From assembly GCA_009746045.1 (NCBI GenBank), contig RPFO01000079.1, positions 1,206,785 through 1,270,784 of the forward strand: a stretch of DNA of 64,000 nt, read 5' to 3'. The position numbers were made by a program, and so were the translations under genes. The stretch is from Mesostigma viride. Its lineage: Eukaryota; Streptophyta; Mesostigmatophyceae; Mesostigmatales; Mesostigmataceae. Positions 54,144 to 64,000 of this stretch are shown in pieces. Under the pieces are notes generated by a model that saw nothing but the letters and a program-made list of their open reading frames with translations, did not search any database and was not told where the DNA came from. How positions within the stretch are numbered: the first letter of the stretch is position 1; each line of letters starts with the position of its first letter.

Positions 54144-56185
54144 ACAGTCTGTCCCGCGCCAGCATGTTTGCGGCCGTCATGGAGTCCTTCGAGGACTTGT
54201 ACGCTTGGACAGCGGTGTGCTACGGCCAGCCCGGCCAACTGGTTCACATCATGGAGGACGGCACTCGCGGCGGCCTGCTGTCGCGGTCGGGCACCCAGCA
54301 AGGGGACCCCCTGGGACCCCTGTACTTTGCCGCCCCCCTCCAGGGTTGCCTCCAAGCGGTCCATGCTGCCCACCCGGCGGTCGCTATTCAGGCCTACTTG
54401 GATGATATCTACCTTCTGGGCCCTGTGCCGGACACCACCGCGGCTCTGCTGGCACTGCAGACCGCGGTGGCCGACATCAACCTCCAGTTGACCCTTGCCA
54501 AGTGCGCGGTGTACTCGCCCCAAGGTGATTGCTCCGGCTTTCCGCCCCAGCTCTTGGGCCGGGACGAGCGCCTCCATGGGTTGGATGTCCTCGGCGTTCC
54601 GGTTGGCGACCCCGCGTTTGTCATCGATGCTCTGCGGGCCGCCCTCGAGGCACGCACTGAGGTACTGCCCTTGATTGCGCGCCTTCATGATTCGCAGACC
54701 AAGGGTCTGCTTCTGTGGTTTTGCGCTCACCCTCGCGTCGTTCACTGGCTCCGGGGCGCTCTTCCGTCTCAGGTCCGGCTGGCCGCCGAGGGCCACGACG
54801 AACGCATCCAGTCGGCCTTGGCGCAGCTGGTCCCGGGCCCCGACCTCCCGCCACATGCTATTCGCATTGCCTCCCTGCCTGCACGGATGGGTGGCTGCGG
54901 TCTGACTCGTGCCGCCCGGCTGGCCCCAGCAGCCTTTTTGGGCTCCGTCGCTCAGTCGTGGGCGGAAAGCTGCCGGCTCCTGCCCCTTTTGGCAACGGCA
55001 GCGCCTGACCTCCTGGACCCCAGCAGCCCTTTGCCCTTCGTCACTGCCATCCAGGAGGCCTATGCTGAGATCCAGCAGGCCTGTTCTCCCGTCCGTGCCG
55101 CTCAGGCGGTACAGCGCCACCTCCCTCGCGGCACTCCCTCGGTCGCCTCCGTTCAATCTCCCGCCGCATTCCCTGCTCGCGTCATCGATAAACACCAGAA
55201 AACCTACGCGGGTATTCTGCACACGGCTGATTGGATTGCTCTTTTCGCGGACCTCAACGCCCAGGGACGTGCGTGGCTGTTCTCGCTTTCCTTGCGGAGT
55301 GTGGGCTCGGCGTACCTTCGTGCTCTTCCCATGGCCCCCCCATTCGCCTTGGCTCCCAGCCACTACTCGGTGGCGCTCCGGCACCAGCTATTTGCCCCGC
55401 AGCCTCTTGTTCCGGCCGGGCGGCCTTGTGGTAGCTGTGGGCAGCCGCTGGATCCCACGGGGACTCACTACCTTGCCTGCATGGGGGGCCAACAGAATCA
55501 GAATTGGTATTTGTATTTGCACACTGTCCTCCTGACGGTGGTGCTCGCCATGATTCGGTCGGTTTTCCCCCACGCGAACATCCGGTCCGAGGATGCGGAT
55601 GGCGCTGCCTTCTATATTCCCCCAACCACCGGCCTGACATCGTGGTGCTGGACTTTGAGGGGGGTGGCCGGCATCTGCTTATTGACGTTTCGGTGGCGCG
55701 GCCCTTGGCTCTTAGCCACGTGGCTGCCGGGCCTCCCTCACGGCAGGTTACACGGCGGACCGGGCGGAGCGGGCCAAGCTCCTGGCCTACGGCGACGTCG
55801 GGCACCATCGTGTGGTGCCCTTTGTCCTGGAGGAGTTTGGGGCCATGGGGCCCCTGACCTCCGCCTTCTTCAAGGAGTGTTGCCGGCTCCGGGAGGACCG
55901 GCTGGACCTGGAGGGCCAGCGGGCCCCATGGTCGGCGCGGACCTGGACGTCATATTGGCGTCAGCGCCTGTCGGTGGCGCTGACTCGGGCCATGGCTGAC
56001 ATCATGCTCCGCCGTACGCGGGCTGATTTTGCGGTGCAGCAGGGCTATTAGGTTCCTCCCGTTAGGCGTTTCCATTGGTCTTATCGTAGTATAGAGCTTT
56101 GACATGGCTCTGTATATAGGTTTATAGCTGGGCGTTTGCTTTGGTTTGAGTGATTTCACTCTGCTGTAAGTAATTATATTTTTAA
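54144..56185 (+). mobile_element. 5'-truncated RLE-type (R2-like) LINE inside tnp2
   Basis: A 2.04-kb plus-strand insert flanked by the exact 15-bp TSD tatatatatttttca (54129-54143 and 56186-56200). It starts inside the RT domain and ends in a 3' UTR (56052-56185) without poly(A). On the minus strand the tnp2 reading continues from one side to the other once the insert and one TSD copy are disregarded, which confirms the boundaries. Confidence 0.9.
54150..56051 (+). pseudogene. LINE RT with restriction-like endonuclease
   Basis: RT: FAAVMESFEDLYAW, then motif B SRSGTQQGDPLGPLYFA (54283-54335) and motif C AYLDDIYLLGP (54394-54426). Further on are NLQLTLAKCAVYS, GLDVLGVPVGD and a long helical region. 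A CGSCGQPLDPTGTHYLAC zinc motif (55420-55480) precedes a PD-(D/E)XK-type site: RPDIVVLDF then LLIDVSVARPL, about 55630-55715. The C-terminus FKECCRLREDRLDLEGQ to FAVQQGY stops at 56051. Zinc motif plus RLE after RT is the R2/CRE/NeSL-type layout. RT, RLE and C-terminus lie in three frames (changes near 55600 and 55750), so it is dead. Motif A is lost to the 5' truncation. Confidence 0.82.
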
Positions 56186-56605
56186 TATATATATTTTTCA
56201 CTGGGGCACGCGTCATATACACGCATATCTAACCCTAAACCCTTCATGACTTTCTTGGCTTCTTTTACACTTTCTGGCAGAGAATTACCGGCTGGCAGAA
56301 CTTTGCTGATGAAACTGAATACCTCATCCGCTAGGGCAGCCGATGCAGAATGCCTGCCGAGTATAGACAAGAGCTCCAACGCGCTAGCTATGGCAGTGTT
56401 ACTGGATCCTGAATAAAGTGGTGTGTCTGCTGATATTTTGCCTACTGTAGCTGCGAAGTTTCTGGCAAACGCTTTTGCATCCTCCTCCCCGGTACCAGGC
56501 AGATGATCCCCCCCTCCTGTAAAAAATCATCTATGCTACAGTTCAAATCCGCCATTGTTAGTATTCAGGAATAAATAAGACAGTAAATGTAAAGTCACGG
56601 AAGGC

Positions 56606-59600
56606 TGTCAGGAAAATGACCAAAAACTTCTCCTAGCTTGCACAATAAATGCTGGCTATCGGAGGAAAGTTCCGGTACTTGAAGACCTTGGACCTTATGG
56701 ACAAAAATGAGGCGAATTCATTGGTAATAATCGCTTAATCATTGATCCAACATTATGTAGCGGCCTTAATTGGTAGAGGCCAGCCACCATATAGCAAGGT
56801 CACAAGACTTAATTGAAAATGAGCAAGGGCAAAAGACTAAATGCTACGTTGCTTTGCAGCAAGTCACGACACACAAGCAGTATGGGCCGTTGGATAAGTG
56901 GCGGCGCGTTACTGGGCGTCGGATGCATCCATGCATGCACATGTACGTGGTAGTCTATGCCATAGGGGCAGCGCCAGCGCCAAAGTACTCGTCATGTATG
57001 TCTGACTTCGTTCCTAAGGGCATGGCATACGAGGCTGCTAGGCTCAACTTGGTCAAATTTAGTCACGGACTGACGTGGCGCGGCGCGATGCCAAAAACTA
57101 GCGCCACTGTCACACAGTGCCTCATAAGTCATGCGGCACACAGACTCAAAGGCCAAAACACAAGGTAGGTGACGCGGCGTAATGCCAAAGTACAGAAAAA
57201 GGCACGCCGCATCTACAAACGAAAATATTCCGTCACACTAGTACAGATTCATCTACGCATAAGCGTCTCGGCCATATATTGTAAATCGGCCGTAACTGTT
57301 CAGCGCAAGAAAGCCATCGGACAGAATATAATTCTAACACACACCCTTGGTCGATGGCTGAAGCTGACGGGCAAAATAAAACAAACACACCCCCTTGCCC
57401 ACAGAGAAGACACGGCAAGTCTATGACTAGGGGGGGTACAGGACACCCTGGGGCCCATAAGACCATCACAGGTCAGACTCGCCAGATTAACTCAAACAGG
57501 ACAGAGGAGATAAAACTTTACAGCTGGGTAGCTAAGTCATCATTGGCCTCGGCCATTGTGTTAAAACAGAAACCAGGTGGTACGGCTCCAACCTCCTGAG
57601 TGAGGTGCGCCTTGTCCTGGTTGTCACGCGGCCGGAGGTTGGGATACTTGCGGTAACAGGTCTCCTGGAGATGCCCAGGCCGACGGCAGAAGGTGCACCG
57701 CTTCTTACCACCCCCTGAGGAAGTAGCGTACGCGGTGCCCTCGGTGTGGGTAGCAGGGTCCACGGGCTTGTTGGTAAGTTTTCCACCAGTTGGTGGCGCA
57801 GAGGGATCCCGGGGCGTCAGCAGGTCGTCAATCTCAAATACCAGGTCGATCACGGATCTGGTGGAGGGTCATGCCAGGTGTGCGGCGGGCGGCCATGGCC
57901 GCGCGGTGTGCGGTCGACAGCCCCGCCAGAAGGCAGTCCTTCCACTCATCCCAGGTAACCATAACGCCCGCGTCCTCCAGGTCCTGTTTCATCATCATAC
58001 CACGGGACCAATACTTCGGTGCAGTCTCATTCTGCAGGATGGCAATCCGGTATAGTTGACGCTTCTTTTCCAGCTTATACGACTCGGTCAATTAAGTACG
58101 GCTGGCGAATGGTGGACTTTAAATGCTTGTACTGACGGCGCTTGTAACAGTAGGGGGGTCAGCAGTGCGGGCCTCGCGGATGGCCTGTCCCTTAAGAATA
58201 GCAAGCAAGGTGGATCGCAGAAGCTTGTCGGCCGCCTTGACGTGCTCCAGGGACATATCAGCACTACCATCTAACACCCCAAGCACCCCCTGGGCATCAC
58301 AAGACGCCTCCAGTATTGCCTCAAGCTCGACCCAACCCGCAAAGTCGTTGCATGGATCAAAACGTGTCACATTCCGGAGAGATGGCTGTACGGCTCTGGC
58401 ACCCACCACCATAGGATGCTCGCCAGGGTCACGAGGCGCAGCTGCCCGCGACATGGTTCAGCTCTCCACAAAGCAGTCGCCACACCAGTACAGTTTCGTT
58501 GCAGCAGAAAAGATAGCTCCAGAAAAAAAGTGGGACGCAGCAAACGTGTCCGCAACTCGGAATAAGACCAGTGACAGGGCAGGCCAGGCACCAAAAAGTC
58601 ACACTGGATAGGGAAATAGCCGAGTGCTGCACAGTAGCAATTAACGCGTCACTGAATCGCAAACAGGAGCACAGTAGGGGTGCTCATAAAATACCAACAA
58701 AATTATGGTCACGTTGCTTAGTCGATATCTGCACCCTCACTCTGAAGGTATTGCAGGTAAGAACCAATCAGGGTATTCAGGATCACAAAATCAAGGGGAC
58801 ACTCCCCCTATGTAGCTGTGGTGAATCATACGTATCCCTAATTATCTCAATAATTCAACGCCTTGCCTGTACTGGATTGATGGCCACAGTAGCTCTCCTG
58901 CCTTGGAATTCAAAAGTTACTGTAACCAAGTCTATGCTGGGGTGATCAAGCCCAGACATGCCTAGTCATCCAGAAATTCCCAAAGAAAGCAGCAGGAAGA
59001 GAAATATGGGCCAGCAAAATTCGCAGAGGGCCGGCTTAAGACTTGTCGAGTGGTCAAAAGCGAATCGTAGCTTAGGCATGCAGCCGATACCATGTCAGGA
59101 AAATGACCAAAAACTTCTCCTAGCTTGCACAATAAATGCTGGCTATCGGAGGAAAGTTCCGGTACTTGAAGACCTTGGACCTTATGGACGAAAATGAGGC
59201 GAATTCATTGGTAATAATCGCCTAATCATTGATCCAACATTAATATGTAGCGGCCTTGGTAGAGGCCAGCCACCATAGCAAGGTCACAAGACTTAATTGA
59301 AAATGAGCAAGGGCAAAAGACTAAATGCTACGTTGCTTTGCAGCAAGTCACGACACACAAGCAGTATGGGCCGTTGGATAAGTGGCGGCGCGTTACTGGG
59401 CGTCGGATGCATCCATGCATGCACATGTACGTGGTAGTCTATGCCATAGGGGCAGCGCCAGCGCCAAAGTACTCGTCATGTATGTCTGACTTCGTTCCTA
59501 AGGGCATGGCATACGAGGCTGCTAGGCTCAACTTGGTCAAATTTAGTCACGGACTGACGTGGCGCGGCGCGATGCCAAAAACTAGCGCCACTGTCACACA

Positions 59601-59823
59601 GTGCCTCATAAGTCATGCGGCACACAGACTCAAAGGCCAAAACACAAGGTAGGTGACGCGGCGTAATGCCAAAGTACAGAAAAAGGCACGCCGCATCTAC
59701 AAACGAAAATATTCCGTCACACTAGTACAGATTCATCTACGCATAAGCGTCTCGGCCATATATTGTAAATCGGCCGTAACTGTTCAGCGCAAGAAAGCCA
59801 TCGGACAGAATATAATTCTAACA
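56606..59823 (-). mobile_element. Gag-only copia-type LTR element
   Basis: Two LTRs, 56606-57339 (734 bp) and 59093-59823 (731 bp), begin TGTCAGG and end TCTAACA, and are nearly identical. The exact 5-bp TSD aaggc lies at 56601-56605 and 59824-59828. On the minus strand the sequence right after the upstream LTR reads tggtatcggctgc, close to the initiator-Met tRNA primer-binding site of many copia elements. The interior encodes gag only: an N-terminal part (58454-58119, NDFAGWVELEAILEASCD), a middle (58091-57834) and a CCHC zinc knuckle (CTFCRRPGHLQETC, 57853-57518). No pol was seen, so it is non-autonomous; the gag is in several pieces. Near-identical LTRs imply a recent insertion. Confidence 0.88.
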
Positions 59824-59828
59824 AAGGC

Positions 59829-60307
59829 CCCGCGTCAGACTTGATGCGAACTCGTCGAAGCCACAGCAGACCTCAAAACGAACGCGTTGTTTAGGTTGCG
59901 CGGTGCTCCCTCTGTCGGTAGGTGCCGTTTGGTGCCGCCGCGTCAATCGCGCGGACGCGTCAACACACTGCGGCTGACGTCGATGAGTGCCAACCGACGG
60001 CTTGGGTCACTTCTCTGGAGAACTTAAGGTAAGTTAAGTTAATGCAGACCAGTGGTCGCACGCGTTGGGAACCGGCCATGCAACGGCTCTCCTGCAAGAC
60101 AAAAAAAAGCGGGATACTGCATGAGTCGTCGGATCGGTGCAGATGGACGGTCAAGATTTCAAGATGATGTATGCGTTCAATTTGCCGCGTCCACAGTCTG
60201 AAAGTAGTCGTTGTTGCCATGCATGGAGCCGCACACACAGGCGGCCGACGCATTGACCCAGGCTACAACGCATTCAATTTTCTACCCAACGGCGGCTGGG
60301 TAGTTCC
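59829..60307. promoter_or_regulatory. Intergenic region between the divergent EnSpm genes
   Basis: With the LTR element set aside, about 0.5 kb separates the two divergent starts (56555 minus and 60308 plus). It is rich in cgcg and gacgcgtc-like boxes (59930-59990). It is the natural place for a shared promoter. No specific site is proven. Confidence 0.35.
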
Positions 60308-63300
60308 ATGGCAGCAGAGGAGGATGGGCCTTACAAGGCCACAGATGAAGAGTGGCGCTCATTCCGTTTCAACAAGACCAGCGAGGAAGTCCCTTTGCCA
60401 TTTGTCGCCGAGAGTAGCCGGCTGGCAGTCCTCCGCAGCCAGATAGCGGCGCTATCGCGGAGGTACCTTCACATTGGGGAGCCAAAAGCTAAACAAGATC
60501 CTACGTTATAGTTTCAGCAGTTGTCGATAGACTGCTAAAAATATGCGAGTTTGCGGGGGCATTAGCAAACTCAGCTCATGAGTCAGCAACGCGGAGGTAC
60601 GAGGAATTGCAGAAAGTAGACCCCGCGAAGGCGGGCAAGGCTCCGGTATTCCAGCCGGCGCGGAAATTTGTAGCCGCCGAGCTGTCTCGATACTTGTCGA
60701 ATTCGAAGTACAAGGCAAATAGCGGGAAGCGCGGCATTCGCAACCCGGACGAGGGGGGTGCCTTGGCCAACCTAACCAACCTGGACACGCCCATTGAAGG
60801 TATAGCTAAGCTCTACATTGGACTTATTCGAACTGAATGCTTTTCTTTTCCCGATGCAAAGGCAACCGAACTTCATGCATGCAATATTTTCTGATCCGGC
60901 ACCATTAGTATATTGGAGTAAAATGTGTACTTGCCGCTAGCTTCGATGTCAAGTTCCTTCTTTTAATTGATTTGCTTGTCTTTGTCCTCACAATCGTCGT
61001 ATCACTCGCACGATCTTAGGTGAAGGTCGGGGTGCCAAAGCCCAAGATGGCGAATCCCAAGCAAGACAAGACTCACCTTGAGCCACATGCCCCGGCCAAG
61101 GTAGGTTACGGCAAGAAAGCATTCTGGCTACTAGCTTACTGTATGTATGTCGTCAGCAAAGATTGTTGCTTTCCACTCTCCATGCTCGTGAACATGTTCT
61201 TTTTAAACCGTGGGTATTCACGCGCCCTTATATAAATCTGGTTAAGAAATGCTACAGTGACTGACAAGCCTATAAAAAAAATTTAATACTTGTAATCCAT
61301 GCCAGCACCCCACCCCATTTATTTATGCATGCCAGCACCCCACCCCATTTATTTATGCATGCCAGCACCCCACCCCATTCATTTATGCATGCCAGCACCC
61401 CACCCCATTTATTTATTATGCATGCCAGCACCCCACCAACCTGTTACGCCCGCCTAAAGGCGGCGGGCTCCGCTTTGCCTTTGCCATTTTCAAGCGCCCC
61501 CATGTCAGATGAGCAAATAGCTCAAGAAATCACGTCCTCTAACTTTTGTACCTAGTTGGTTGTGTCCGTTTCCCCGAAATTGTGGCATGCGCAGGTCGAG
61601 AACACCCTGACGCCCCAGCAGCAGGAAATCGCCCTCCTCCGGGCCAGGCTAGCTGCACTTGAACAATCTGCAAAGGCGGCCTCAGCTTCAGAACAGTCGG
61701 TCGTCTATATCATGGCGCCGCCCCCTGTGCCACCAAGGAACCCTGTCCTTGCCGTGGCCGCTTCCCCCTCCGCCACGTCGGCTCCCCCCGCCGCAGAAAC
61801 CGCGGCGCCGGCAGCCAAGGCCGCGGCGCCGGCAGCCAAGGCCGCGGTGCCGGCAGCCAAGGCCGCGGCGCCGGCAGCCAAGGCCGCGGCGCCGGCAGCC
61901 CAGGCCGAGGCCGCGGCGCCGGCAGCCGAGGCCGTTGCGACGTTCATTCCAAAGACGCAGAAGAACAAAGTAGAGAAGAAAGCTGATGTGCCGCCAAAGA
62001 AACTCAAGAAGGAACGGGAGCCCCCCATCAAGAAGGAACGCGGTACCCCCCTCGACCTGGGCCTCGCTCACTTTCTGCCGCAGCTCAGCCGCGTGGCCAC
62101 CATCCGAAACTGGATGCCCAGCCGAAAATCGGGATGTTCATCGCCGTGCGGTTTCTCCTAGAGGACCCTAAGAAGGACCAGGATGAGTGGATCTGGGAGT
62201 TTGGTAAAGTCTGCTCCATCAACAAGAAAAGGAAGATCCCACACTCAATCCTGTTCGTCGAGCATGACGGCGCAAGCAAGACTTACGAGCTCGCCCTCAA
62301 CGACCTCCCCCAAGACGAGAACAGCAAGGAAATATGTGCTTGGGTGGCTCTTGATGGAGTGTACCCCGAGGACATGACGGCGTACCGAGTCCTCAAGCGG
62401 TCCCAAGCAGCCGTGAAGGCTGCTGCCTCTGTGGACCCCACCAACATGCAGGATCCGGTGAAAAAGAGACAGGTGGAGGAGTCCGCGCAGCAGGTGCCTG
62501 TGAAGCGTGCGAAGGGAGTTGTGGCTGGGGCTGCGGTGCAGGGCAGCGAGGCAAAGGCAGGGACAAAGGTGGTAGTCACCACGCCTGCTGTGGAGAAAGC
62601 CAAGGCGGAGGTTGCCACGGCGGCGGCGGCGCAGGCCAAGGCGGAGGTCGCCACGCCGGCAGCGGCGCAGGCCAAGGCGGAGGTCGCCACGCCGGCAGCG
62701 GCGCAGGCCAAGGCGGAGGTCGCCACGCCGGCAGCGGCGCAGGCCAAGGCGGAGGTCGCCACGCCGGCAGCGGCGCAGGCCAAGGCGGAGGTCGCCACGC
62801 CGACGGTGCTGTCGGTTGCGCCTGCTAAACTGGAATTCAGCGACGTGGATATGGAGCTCGAGCCGGATTTGAAGGAGGCAGAGCGAGAACTGGCCAGGCT
62901 AGAAGCCCTCCTAGCAAAACAAAAGGCCCTTGTTCGCGCCCGGCAGGGTACTGCGACTATCGACATCTCGACGGCAACGGGGATGACATCGGTAAGTATA
63001 CCTTTTCAGTCGTGCCTAAAAATAAGTTGTTTGCATCTTGCATGCATGCCATATTGGTGTTCATGTAATCATGGTAAATTATGTTGGCTGATTAGGTTTT
63101 GTTGTTTTTCCCCCTATGATATCTGAAATTTTGTTCCGCTATAAAAATCGCCATTTATTGATAGCATCTTTTTTCTGCAATTGAGTTTTCCTGAACATGA
63201 TTTAGTTGATTTCCTTGTATGCCTCTTACTTGCAGGTAAACTGGACCGCCCAGGAGGAAGCTCGTGGTGCATGGAAGGACTGACACTGAGGATGGCAATG

Positions 63301-63641
63301 ACGATACCATGTCATCGGCGTCGAGCGTTGCATCACCATCCAAGGTTAGCTGCACTGCTTTCATTTGGGGGGGAATTATAGGTGTCATGTTTTTGGCATT
63401 TGAAGGTATAGATGTTTATCTGCAAGGGCCTGTTTTTTTTTCCCCTCTTGCATGCATGGATGTGTGGAATTGTATGTTGCTTGGTTTGATTTGCCATACA
63501 CATTTGCTGCATGGATTGTTAGGTGGTGATGAGCTCAAGATCATTGTAGAACGCTTACATCTATGTCAAGGATCTGATTTCTTTTCCTCTTGCATATATT
63601 GTGTCGGTTTGCTTGATTTCTTGCAGGCACCACGAGAATGA
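60308..63641 (+). CDS. Second EnSpm-region gene, unknown SH3/Tudor-like protein
   Basis: Approximate exons: 60308-60462, 60597-60799, 61020-61100, 61595-62042, 62084-62991, about 63236-63344, 63627-63641. It starts MAAEEDGPYKATDEEWRSFR, with AVLRSQIAALSRRYEELQKV spanning the first intron. Exon 4 has a coiled coil (TPQQQEIALLRARLAALEQS), seven or so Ala/Pro/Lys heptads and a basic KKLKKEREPPIKKERG. Exon 5 has a compact beta-rich segment (IGMFIAVRFLLEDPKKDQDE, WIWEFGKVCSI, HSILFVEHDG, KTYELALNDL) that looks SH3/Tudor-like by pattern, then five 12-residue AAQAKAEVATPA repeats and an acidic helix. Most introns have clean GT-AG borders; the 60800 intron phase and the 41-bp intron at 62043 are uncertain. 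No family is recognised. Its position, divergent from tnp2, suggests a TnpA-like DNA-binding accessory protein. Confidence 0.6.
61301..61440 (+). repeat. Intronic minisatellite, unit about 31 bp
   Basis: Four and a half copies of gcatgccagcaccccacccc plus atttatttat lie inside the third intron of the second EnSpm-region gene. Confidence 0.9.
62627..62810 (+). repeat. In-frame 36-bp coding repeat, five copies
   Basis: The unit encodes AAQAKAEVATPA. The copies are almost identical at the DNA level, so they arose or were homogenised recently. Length is a multiple of three and the frame is kept. Confidence 0.9.
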
Positions 63642-64000
63642 AATGGGAGCGGTCATGCCGCCAGCACGATGCCTTAGCGAGCGACCAGGCTGTCATCCTA
63701 GTTGATGAAAGGCAATGACCAATGTGTCATAAAGCCATAACAGTGTTGTATAGATGATTCATTAAATGATCAATGGTTACAATTTCAGAACGGCCGCTGA
63801 ATGGCTAGTATGAATGAATGGGTTCTTGACGGCTATAAATATTTATTATTTCAACATTTTAATGAAAAGATTTTGACTGTTCGTGCTGTTTTAAACAGTG
63901 CGGTTGTTACTGGCACTGCCTGCATGTGGCTGCCAGCATATTGCATTATGGGTGTGTTTCTCAGCGCTGTGTTTTCTCACTTTTCTCACTTTTCTCACTT
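63642..64000 (+). other. 3' flank of second gene, ending in TTTTCTCAC repeats
   Basis: After the stop there is about 0.3 kb of A/T-rich sequence, then three to four copies of ttttctcac at 63964-64000, cut by the window edge. These are the reverse complement of the array at 49510-49850. Confidence 0.75.

Larger units (their letters stand above)
50114..56555 (-). pseudogene. EnSpm/CACTA tnp2-type transposase, split by a LINE
   Basis: Exons on the minus strand, 5' to 3': start MADLNCSIDDFLQ at 56555, then TAIASALELLSILGRHSASA, LPAGNSLPESVKEAKKVMKG and VYDACPSEKYIY. The text resumes beyond the LINE with KTKEVQTCPVCKNNRFEQY (zinc-binding CPVC) and VRYFPLINRFRGFFRIPEMS, donor near 53880. Core exon 53627-52971: NIHFCPMVLLVGGNKKGEAP, FLDLIVDELVKMWDGF, FTVHDYPGFGKM, LPYWPQLLQRHLIDEFHLG. 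Further exons: 52790-52610; 52175-51645 (KTHDKLELFSKRLPVLLRGR); 51398-51190 (SRTIELGKRSVKDGYRFSED); and 50920-50114 with a lysine-rich tail. The order matches tnp2 proteins, which excise and insert EnSpm elements. Damage: the LINE insertion, an in-frame TAG at 51373-51375, a one-base slip at a G7 run (56508-56514), and a frame change near 54030. Confidence 0.82.
49510..64000. mobile_element. Large EnSpm/CACTA-type DNA transposon, right end outside window
   Basis: Two divergent multi-exon genes, a tnp2 transposase (minus, 56555-50114) and an unknown protein (plus, 60308-63641), are flanked on both outer sides by arrays of the same motif in opposite orientation: gtgagaaaa at 49510-49850 and ttttctcac at 63964-64000. 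Inverted subterminal arrays and a tnp2 gene are typical of EnSpm/CACTA elements. The distance from stop codon to array is similar on both sides (roughly 0.27 and 0.32 kb). Two later insertions inflate it: a LINE (54144-56185) and an LTR element (56606-59823). A CACTA terminus was not seen on the left, and the right terminus is beyond the window, so the outer limits are unproven. Confidence 0.6.

Noticed and set aside
54014-55384. 456-residue minus-strand open frame opposite the LINE RT
   Set aside because: Most of it is the antisense shadow of the LINE. Only its last 30 or so residues (CPVCKNNRFEQY) are real, belonging to tnp2.
61688-62966. Ala/Arg/Gly-rich minus-strand frames opposite the second EnSpm-region gene
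   Set aside because: They mirror the plus-strand alanine repeats; the plus strand has clean splice sites and sensible composition.

Overview
This window looks like a repeat-rich nuclear scaffold from a eukaryote, most likely a green alga. The reasons are intron-containing genes with GT-AG borders, a Penelope-like element with its GIY-YIG nuclease upstream of the reverse transcriptase (the arrangement described in the green lineage as 'Chlamys'), a Ty1/copia pol, an EnSpm/CACTA tnp2 transposase, and a DnaJ-type CXXCXGXG zinc-finger exon of the kind common in plastid proteins. I cannot name the species. No rRNA, tRNA, CRISPR or bacterial operon structure was recognised.

Layout. 1-2.9 kb: 3' part of a copia-type LTR element. 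3.4-8.4 kb: an essentially complete Penelope-like element (PLE) on the minus strand, with two identical 424-bp terminal repeats and a short target-site duplication (TSD). 10.7-18.9 kb: a 190-bp tandem repeat, then a stack of nested LINEs. The host element in the stack is a roughly 2-kb 'half-LINE' that carries only an ORF1-type protein but shares its 3' end with an RT-coding LINE. 18.9-30.4 kb: the least repetitive part. It holds a DnaJ-type zinc-finger exon (minus strand), simple repeats, and a GC-rich gene for a long disordered protein (26.6-29.0 kb). 30.5-36.5 kb: a PLE/half-LINE chimera bounded by a 41-bp direct repeat, two facing PLE copies, and a third half-LINE. 36.5-49 kb: satellite territory, with an 8-bp GTGACACC repeat and its higher-order form, a perfect 117-bp inverted repeat, a 720-bp compound tetranucleotide tract, a 173-bp satellite, and LTR-like direct-repeat pairs. 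49.5-64 kb: what I read as one large EnSpm/CACTA-type transposon running off the window.

In the EnSpm region two multi-exon genes diverge from about 60 kb: a tnp2 transposase (minus, to 50.1 kb) and an unknown protein with an SH3/Tudor-like segment and alanine-rich repeats (plus, to 63.6 kb). Copies of a TGAGAAAA motif lie outside both genes in opposite orientation, as subterminal repeats would. The tnp2 gene is split by a 2.0-kb LINE with a 15-bp TSD, and a gag-only LTR element with a 5-bp TSD sits in the region between the two genes.

Most of the biology here is mobile-element ecology. TSDs give an order of events at several loci. The PLE family is clearly recent: one full and one truncated copy are identical over about 980 bp. 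It leaves everything from full copies down to scars of about 20-30 bp. All functional statements rest on motifs read by eye; no alignment or search was run.
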